Positions 1 through 9,800 of a stretch of DNA of 64,000 nucleotides are shown piece after piece (positions within the stretch are counted from its first letter, which is position 1; each line of letters opens with the position of its first letter). Source of the DNA: Corbicula japonica (lineage: Eukaryota; Mollusca; Bivalvia; Venerida; Cyrenidae); contig JAZAYU010000061.1 of NCBI GenBank assembly GCA_038501625.1, forward strand, positions 1,538,303-1,602,302. Direction: 5' to 3'. Under the pieces are notes generated by a model, which did not search any database, was not told the DNA's origin, and saw only the letters and a list, made by a program, of their open reading frames with translations. The position numbers and the translations under genes were made by a program.

Positions 1-60
1 TCCACATGATTGCTAAAGAAAAGAAATCACTGCTGCTGTAGTTGTTGTGGTTGTGTTGAT

Positions 61-760
61 ACTTACCAGGAACAAAACATCTAAGAACACCGGGTTGAAC
101 AAGAGTGGTTGCTATGATTTTTGTGTTGGTTACTTACCAGGGAAAAAACATCTAAGAACACCGGGTTGAACAAGAGTGGTTGCTATGATTTTTGTGTTCG
201 TTACTTACCAGGAACAAAACATCTAAGAACACCGGGTTGAACAAGAGTGGTTGCTATGATTTTTGTGTTGGTTACTTACCAGGGAAAAAACATCTAAGAA
301 CACCGGGTTGAACAAGAGTGGTTGCTATGATTTTTGTGTTCGTTACTTACCAGGAACAAAACATCTAAGAACACCGGGTTGAACAAGAGTGGTTGCTATG
401 ATTTTCGTGTTGGTTACTTACTAGGACAAAACATCTAAGAACACCGGGTTGAACAAGAGTGGTTGCTATGATTTTCATGTTGGTTACTTACCACGAACAA
501 AACATCTAAGAACACCGGGTTGAACAAGAGTGGTTGCTATGGTTATCGTGCTGGTTACTTACCAGGAACAAAACATCTAAGAACACCGGGTTGAACAAGA
601 GTGGTTGCTATGGTTATCGTATTGGTTACTTACCAGGAACAAAACATCTAAGAACACCGGGTTGAACAAGAGTGGTTGCTATGGTTATCGTGTTGGTTAC
701 TTACCAGGAACAAAACATCTTAGAACACCAGGTTGAACAAGAGTGGTTGCTATGATTTTC
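61..760 (-). repeat. 71-bp tandem array of the CAMTA exon 3' end with splice donor
   Basis: Ten units start at about 61, 132, 203, 274, 345, 416, 486, 557, 628 and 699. The period is 71 bp, with one step of 70. On the minus strand each unit carries the last ~58 nt of the TIG exon and, in most copies, a good donor (CTG|GTAAGTAA), followed by a ~12-nt intronic spacer. The unit next to the exon is the real exon end. The leftmost copies alternate between two variants (GGAACAAAAC with GTTCG, GGGAAAAAAC with GTTGG), giving a 142-bp dimer. Positions 1-60 are intron with no recognisable feature. Confidence 0.95.
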
Positions 761-825
761 CCATCCAGTAGTACTGTGTAGTTACCCATGTTGGAGTGCC
801 ATGGTCCTGTCACCAGCACTTTAGT
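705..825 (-). CDS. CAMTA: CAMTA exon: TIG domain
   Basis: 121 nt (40 codons plus one base), acceptor GGGTCAG, donor CCTG|GTAAGTAA. It encodes TKVLVTGPW, then VLLDGKIIATT and LVQPGVLRCFVP. These match the TIG strand motifs LITGPW and LIQPGVLRCYCP of CAMTA1. The last ~58 nt plus the donor are the unit repeated nine more times in the array to the left (61-704). The exon-proximal donor is chosen because any more distal copy adds GGT AAG TAA, an in-frame stop. Confidence 0.93.
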
Positions 826-3800
826 CTGACCCTAACAACAGAAAGGAAACAAGCAATGTAAAGCTAATCATCTCTTTCCTCCATATAAAAGCCTTCATGG
901 TGTGGGGGCACAGTGTAGATCCAGATCAGCTTTTTTATCTATTAGATTATTTTTGACCAAAAAGTAAACAGTGCAGATACTACCGGTAATCAGACGGCAT
1001 GGATGTAAGGCCAATCTGGATCTACACTGTTTGCTCATGTGATAAAAGCTGTATACAATGGAGGAAAGGGTTATTTAACTACGTCTTATACTTCAACCTT
1101 TTCACGATACATGTAAGAAGCACTGGGATCAAATTTGTTTGCTGAAATCAATTATTGCTGGAACTGGCTTGGACATATTGTTTAACTAGACTGTGTCCTC
1201 AGGACACTGATGCCCCCACTGCTGCAAGTACATTTGTAACAAAATTGTGTACCAGGTATTAACAACATGTGGTGATCATGATTAGTAAATGAGGAGTAAG
1301 TGCCACAAAATTTAATGACTAACATAAACATAGGGCCATAACTGTGGTGAAAATGGTAGCAAGACAGTCCTTTACAGCAATCTAAACATCATGTCTAATC
1401 GTCTGTGCAAGTTTGAAAGAAATAAGCCAAATAAAAAATGTGGAGTTGATGCCACAAAATTTTGTAAGAGAAATTAACAAAGGGCCATAACTCTGGTAGA
1501 TATGGCTGCAGGAAAAAAAACTTTCTTTATGATCATCTGCACATCCACCTTGATCATGTGTGCAAGTTTGAAAGAAATAAATCCAATAGTAAATGAGGAG
1601 TTGATGCCACAAGATTTAATTACTGAAATTAACAGAGGGCCATAACTCTGGTAAAAATGGCCACAGGAAAAATTCCTTTCTTTACGATCATATGCACATC
1701 CTGCTTGATCATCTGTGCAAGTTTGAAAGAAATCCGCCTTATAGTTGAGGAGGAGTTGACGCCACAAGATTTAATTACTGAAATTAACAAAGGGCCATAA
1801 CTCTGGTAAAAATAGTTGCAGGAAAAAATCCTTTCTTTACGATCATCTACAAATCCTGCTTGATCATCTGTGCAAGTTTGAAAGAAATCCGCCTTATAGT
1901 TGAGGAGGAGTTGACGCCACAAGATTTAATTACTGAAATTAACAAAGGGCCATAACTCTGGTAAAAATGGTCGCAGGAAAAAATCCTTTCTTTACGATCA
2001 TCTACACATCCTGCTTGATCATCTGTGCAAGTTTGAAAGAAATCTGCCTTATAGTTTAGGAGGAGTTGATGCCACAAGATTTGGGGATGTACGTACGTTC
2101 AGACGGACGGACCGACGGACGGACGAGTGCAACTCTTTATGCCTCCCACTTTGTGGGGGCATAAAAATCAATTTATCAATCTTATTAATGGCATCACAGA
2201 ACCAATAAATTATTTTTTATGGCAACTGATTCTGTAAAATAATATAATTTGTCATAAAATTTGCATAAAATGTAATCATTTCTAATCAGCAAATGGCCTA
2301 TAAAATCGTAATGGTCCTTTTCAGCATACAAAATTAGAGAAAACTTACATTTAGGGCAAAAACACTGTATTGTAAAAAATTCTGTTTAGTTACAATAAAT
2401 ATCTATTTTACATCTACTATATATCGATTTCTTATAATTAATGAAATGAAACCAGTACTTGAACTGTACTTGTTGGCAGAAAAAAATCATGATAGAATCT
2501 TGCACTTTCTGGGAGAATGACACTCAAACTCTACAAGACAAGGGCTGAAGGTTATAAAACTGAGATTGGAAACCAGTCTCAAGTCTCAAGCATCTGATTG
2601 GCTGAAATGGCGACTGGTCGCCATTTCAGCCAATCAGATGCTTGAGATTTGAGACTGGTTTCCATGCTCATTTATAACCTTGGTGTCAGGAATGATTGTA
2701 ATTGTCTGTTTTATTATATATGTATATAATATATATGTGAAATCATAAATTCATGTATAATAATTGTATTGATTAGAGTAAATTTGTTTTCATCACACAG
2801 ATTGATGCACTAACAATTCTGCTTGACATAATGTCATTTTGTAAAAGTTATTAACTTAGTGGATTTTGTGATTTGAAGACGTTTTGGTCTAAAGGAAAAA
2901 TTATGCAAATTTGTATGGTAGCCTGTAACCATTGTATTGTCAAACATAATGTAAATATAAAGGGACCGGTTTCAACTTTTGGAACAAGAAGTTGTTTAAC
3001 AGCAACCAAAAAGTTGTGTAAATACAACACTGGCTGGCTTAAGATAGTTAGCGAGGCCAACTGGCTGGCTTAAAGTAGTTAGCGAGGCCAATATTTGTGC
3101 TACCGAAAGGTTTCCGCGTTCTCTCCGTGAGCTCGCTCCTCAGAGAGGTTACTTGGTATGTAGTACAATTGTAGTGTTGTAACACGAAGGCGGAATCAGA
3201 TACACAGTGTACGGTTCCTTCGACTGCTGCCGTAGTCTCTTATCGACTGGTCTACCTCGTAATGTAAATTTTGATGTACGCATTTCTTTTTTCAAAATAA
3301 AAAACGTTCGGGCGATTTTCGAGGGGCAGGCGGGGATGAGAATCTAGGAATTAATTTTCTATTGCCTAAGTGAGGAAGGCTTCTCTGAGAAGGCAGCATA
3401 GATCGAACAATCTGTTATCAAGATTCATAGAGTGTATAGGAGTTGGACTTCATAGTCCCAACATAATAGTAGTGGCTTACGTCCACAGAGTTGAAGCTGC
3501 TCGATAGATAATCAAGATAGATAGTCCATAGAAAGTCGTGGCTTAGAAAGAAACTTGTTGAGGCCAAAACGTCTGTGATCAATTTTAATTAGTTTCCAAT
3601 AAAATCATTGTAAATCACATAGCTCAACATTTCATTTCAATCATATCAGCAAAGTAGCTTGAGAAAAATTACTATATAGTTGGTATATCAACCACAGTTT
3701 AAGGCATCGCCACCTTGTTAACAAACCCTTTCATATTGTTCAAAGCTAAAAGATTGAACAGTCTTTAATAAAGACATAGGTTCTCTCGGTAGCTCTTGAC

Positions 3801-6800
3801 ACTTGGGCAAAGTTTTCAGTAACAGTGTTCGGTGCTAAGCTGATTTCCTGTTTCCCCTACATTATGTTCATGCAAAATGTGCCAGCTGATCTGGATCCAC
3901 AATGGTCACACACACTGTAAAACCCATATAAATAAACTACTCGAAATTTGATAAGGGCCACTCTTGTAGACCAAAATTAATTTTGTTAAGGTTTAAATTG
4001 TGAACAAGTTATGGTATATTAAGTTTTGTTTGTATTGTTTATTTGATAGATCTGATGAAATAGTCATTTGATATGAATAAATGAACCAAAACATGAATGT
4101 AAAATTATCTAAGGCAATAGAAAATTAATTCCTAGATTCTCATCCTAATTTTGGGAAAAACTGGGGCGGGTGGGCGGGTTTTATTTTGTATTAATCATTC
4201 TCACTGTTTCTAACGACCCTAGTGTAGTTTAAAGATAAAAACGAGTCCAGCTGACTATGAATTGCCGATTCGCACTTAAATGTTTCATACTGCGTATTCG
4301 TACTCTACCTCGTAATGTAAATTTTGATGTACGCATTTCTTTTTTCAAAATAAAAAACGTTCGGGCGATTTTCGAGGGGCAGGCGGGGATGAGAATCTAG
4401 GAATTAATTTTCTATTGCCTAAGTGAGGAAACTAACAGAAAACATTATGAGAGAAAGAGACAGAGACACACAGACAGAGAAGGAGTTTAAGTAATAAACT
4501 AGACTGTGTCCACAGGACACTGATGCCCCCACTGCTGCAATAACATTTGTTTCAAAATTTTGTACCAGGTATTAACAACATGTGGTGATCATGATTAGTA
4601 AATGAGGAGTAAGTGCCACAAAATTTAATAACTAACATAAACAAAAGGCCATAACTGTGGTGAAAATTGTTGCAAGACAATGTCCTTGACAACAATCATG
4701 TCTAATCATCTGTGCAAGTTTGAAAGAAATCAGCCAAATAGAAAATGTGAAGTTGATGCCACAAAATTTGGTAAGTGAAATAAACAAAGGGCCATAACTG
4801 TGGTAAAAATGGCAGCAGAAAAAAATCTTCTTTTTTATGATCATCTACCCAGCCATCTTGATCATGTGTGCAAGTTAGAAAGAAATCTGTCCAAAAGTAA
4901 ATGAGGAGTTGATGCCACAAGATATTATTACTGAAAAAAAACAAAGGGCCATAACTCTGGTAAAAATAGTCGCAGGAAAAAATCCTTTCTTCACGATCAC
5001 CTACACATCCTGCTTCATCATCTGTGCATGTTTGCATGGAATCTGCCCTGTAGTTTAGGAGTTGATGCCACAAGATTTAATTACTGAAATTAACAAAGGG
5101 CCATTACTCTGGTAAAAATGGTCACAGGAAAAAATTCTTTCTTAACGATCATCTACACATCCTGCTTCATCATCTGAGCAAGTTCGCAAGAAATCAGCCT
5201 TATAGTTTTGGAGGAGTTGATGCCACAAGATTTAATTACTGAAATTAACAAAGGGCCATAACTCTGGTAAAAATGGTCGCAGGAAAAAATCCTTTCTTTA
5301 CGATCATCTACACATCCTGCTTCATCATATGTGCAAGTTCGCAAGAAATCTGCCTTATAGTTTTGGAGGAGTTGACGCCACAAGATTTAATTAATGAATA
5401 TAACAAAGGGCCATAACTCTGGTAAAAATGGTCGCAGGAAGAAATCCTTTCTTCACGATTATCTACACATCCTGCTTCATCATCTGTGCAAGTTTGCAAG
5501 AAATCTGCCTTGTAGTTTAGGAGGAGTTGACGCCACAAGATTTTATAACTGAAATTAACAAAGGGCCATAACTCTGGTAAAAATGGTCGCAGGAAAAAAT
5601 CCTTTCTTTACGATCATCTACACATCCTGCTTGATCATCTGTGCAAGTTTGAAAGAAATCCGCCTTATAGTTTAGGAGGAGTTGATGCCACAAGATTTGG
5701 GGACGTACGGACGTACGGACGGACGAGTGTAACTCTATATGCCTCCCACTTTGTGGGGGCATAAAAATACAAGAAAAACTGTCTAATTAATTAATCAGTT
5801 AATATGTAGGGAACAATAATTATAAACACTGGTATTTACCTCAGTGTAAGCCCACTCTGGTGAGAAGTCTGTGATAGCTGCAATAGTACATGGAGACTTT
5901 GTTGTGTGCACCAGACTTTCTCTCCGAGACTCGTCCGACGTTCCTGTTCCACTTGGACCTTGACTCTGTGACCTTGAACTTCCACAGGTCACACAACTAG
6001 AGTCAAGGTCACTGTGAACAGTGCCAGTGCTTGTTCTATGCTCACTACTATTTTTAGAGAAACTGTTGTTGTCATGGAAACTGGAATGATTCGCACTGCT
6101 TGTTGAAATGTTCTGGTTTTGCTGGGTTTGACAATTTTGGCTATCATGGGAGTTAATTCCAATAGCACTTGAAAGTTCTGGTATGTCACCGGTGTTTGTT
6201 AAATCACTGCACATTCTTTCTAGTTCAGGCATGTCGATCAGATCCAGCTGGTCCAAGTTCAAATCTGAACTTTGTAAAGCATTAAAAGTCCCCTGTAAAC
6301 TTTCAAAGCTATCTCCTAAATGTTGAAAAGATTTTTTGTTTTCATCCATTGGCGAGTGTTTGTCGGACTGCAAAAATTCTGAGTTAAGTTCATCAAGAAA
6401 AGAACTGAGCATTGAGCTTTCATTGGTCGATGAAAATATGTTGCTATAGTTAGAAGTGTTGACTGAATTATCCACGCCACAGTCACATTGTTTGGAAACA
6501 TCCGATTTAAACTCCATTGGTTGATTAGATGAACACAACTGGCTCTCTGTGTATGTATTTGTTGTGATGCTAGATACACCGGTGCTTGTAAAATCCTGTT
6601 CTTGTGATGTCTGCATTGTGAATGATGACTCGCTGCAGCATCCCTGACTCTGGGATCGCGGCATGGACCCGGCATTTAGACTATCCCCTGGATCGCACAG
6701 AGAGGCTGACCTACATAACATCTGTAGTTGAGAGTGAGCTCCCCTTGCTGCCACTTCCGAAGCATTCTGGGAATTCTGGATAGGAGGCTGAGTTGACATT

Positions 6801-9800
6801 ATCGATAACTGAGATGCATCATTCTGATTGGCCACAAGCATCATCTGACTTCCGCTCAGATTACCGAGGTTCAGAATCAGGGGACCTTGAGCAAGTGACA
6901 AAGTGTTGGTCTGTCCACTCATATTCGAGCATGACTGAGTTAGTGTTACTGATGTTAGGTTTCCACACTGTTCTGATTTATCCAGAAAGGGAACGACTGG
7001 CTTGTGAGCACTCGGCACAGACAATGAGTTAAGTTGTTGGCCACTGAGGCTACAGACAGGCTGGTCAGACTTGAACCTGTCCTGGTTATCAATCAGACGC
7101 TGAACCAGTGTCATAATGGTCTCATCCAGCTGAAAATATATAACAAGAAGCTTCTGATACTGGTACAACATTTTACACCATGTCAACAAAGCAGTATGTC
7201 AAGATCACAAATTTTAATTTCTCTTTATTTACTTTAGTTCTAGTCAGATGACAAAGATGTGGTTTCTGACTTCAGAGCAAAAAACAAAATTTGCACTGCA
7301 CTACAAGAAATTTTAATAATCCCCTGTTTGTTCATTCTGCACAACATTAAATACTTTTAAACCCACTCTTTCCTTAAGCCAAAATGTTTATTCTTATAAT
7401 CAGGTAAAAATATTAATTTCTTTCAAACCCGAATAATGCTCCTATATTGTGTGTGATTTTATAAACTTTTATAAATTCCATTTGACAAGCTCTTCCTAGG
7501 TGTACAATCTGTGTAGACATGTATAAACCGTTTAACCACTTTTACCGTGGGATATGGCTTATATCCAATGTGCAACCAGTGTAGATCCAGATCAGCCTGC
7601 ACATCTATGGAGACAGATAAGGATCTACACAGTACACAATTCAACTCATTTACCGTCATTGTTTGAATATAAGCCGCGCTTTTTCCCCAGAATTTGTAAG
7701 TAAAAAGTTGGGGGTGCGGCTAATACACAGGTTTGGCTGCTTATACTTTTTGTTAAGCCAATTTCATCTGTTCTATCACGTTTGGGGGCGGTGCGGCTTA
7801 TACATGAGTGCGGCTTATATTTGAAAAATGACGGTATTTACTTTTGAGCAAATACTGATCAGGATTCACAAAGCTGACAGCACAGATATGAAGGCTGACA
7901 TGGTTCTATATTGGTCGAACAAGAGAAAAAAGCCATATTCAAGGATTAGAGGATTCAAGATGAAAGTGATTTAAGGCAGACAGATAGAAGATTCTGACCT
8001 CTGACTGAGACCATCCTATTCTAACTTGCTGTTACTATAATACTGTCGTACTTACCACTGGTAATGATTCCCCTTCAATGCTTGAAACTGGAAAAACACA
8101 ACAAAAATAGAATGATGAAGATAATTGAGTGATAAGTTTTGACTAGTATGTCGAACAGACTGATAGTGTGTAATGTGCTTATACAGTAATCATTTGACAA
8201 GTTCAAAATAAGATGCAGTGAAGAAAACTACATGGCTGCGAGACCCAGACATTGTATTTTCAAATTTAAATGACACTGATAAAAAGTCTTGCAATGAGTG
8301 CACATAGCGCTAAATTTGCAAAATTTCAACCCCAGTGAAATATAAATACAACACAGTATATCATGAGACGTAGCTGCTAATACCTATATGAATATTGCAC
8401 AACACAGCTATTCACAGCTTATGTTGTATTGTTGTAACCTTTCACATAGGCTAAAATAAAATAGAGATCTATAGATTTACACATTGGCTTGAGTTGCTCC
8501 ATCAGTTCTTCTTTGGTCCATTCTGTTTTCTCCATGGCAATATTCATGACGGGAATGCTCAGTTTGGTGGTTTTCGGGTATGGAACGTTGAGATAATGTA
8601 CCAGCACAATGTCGGGATTCTGAAAATAACAGATGTTATGTTTACATCCATGCCATCTGATCTGGATTGGCACTGGTCACATCTTGATCAGAAATAACCC
8701 AACGAATCTAAAAGCCATTTCAGCCAATCAGGTGCTTGAGATTTGAGACTGGTTTCCAAACTCAGTTTTATAACCTTCAGCCCTGAATGTTTTTCTACGT
8801 CACTGATGCCCCCACTGCTACAACAACATTTGTAACAAAAGGCCATAACTCGGGTAAAAATGGTTGCAGGAAAAAATCCTTTCTTTACGATCATTTACAC
8901 ATCCTATCTTGATGATCTGTGCAAGTTTGAAAGTTGATAGTTAATCAGGAGTTAATGCCATGAGATTTGGGGGACGTACGGACAGAAGGGTATAGATGGA
9001 TGTACGTATGGACGAATGCAACTCTTTAATTTGTGAGGGCATAAATATGAAATATGCTGTTAGTCAGATTTCCTGTGCAAAACTTCAGCAAAATGTAAAT
9101 AAAATGCACCCAGAGGAAGCAAATGCTAGACAGTAATAACTGATTCCAAGTACTGGATCTAGATCTACGCTGTTCATCTATGCCATTTAAAGCATATATG
9201 GAGAAAAGTGTTAAGATCCATTACTAATTATACTTATATTATTATAACTTGACACATGACATAAGAATGAAGCTCTAAAATGATTAGAAAGCCAAAATCA
9301 GGTATGTTAATATAGTGATTCATTTTAAATATGCTTCGACATTTTAACATAATTATGTAACAGTAAACTGTAAGAAAATTCCAGACAAGCTGGTAATATT
9401 ATATCACTGACTACTGACTGAAATCCAGCACTAAGATTAAAGACAATTTCAGGTACATGTATAATATTTTTCTCCCCTAGGAGGAAGCAGAAGAATTAAA
9501 AAGCAATTATGTAACATTTCTCCACAGACTGAAAACAAATATCTAATCATTATTACATAGAATTTTCAGTTTTGTGATGTATCAAGTTATAAGCAAACAT
9601 ATGCCGGCATGTCAATGAATTTCATAGCAACTGAGGTATCAGATTTTTTTTTGCATTTTTATTAAAGTTATGTAAATTGAAAGAGTATCATACAAAAAAT
9701 ACATAAACAGGGATTGCACATGATTCCACAAGAGGGACAAAAGGCTCTTGATCACCAATGGCACAAGAGGGACAAATGGCCCTGTATCACAAAATATGGA

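Noticed and set aside
1382..2077. Repeated 76-97-codon minus frames (CTDDQAG, YQSYGPLLISV) as a tandem gene family
   Set aside because: They repeat every 155 bp exactly with the P1 element unit and end at the element boundary. They are non-coding repeat translations.
5795..7189. Taking the whole 464-codon frame as one protein starting at its first Met
   Set aside because: Splice sites at 7129 and 5840 and the CAMTA homology of neighbouring exons show that only 7129-5840 is coding. The ends of the frame are intron read-through.
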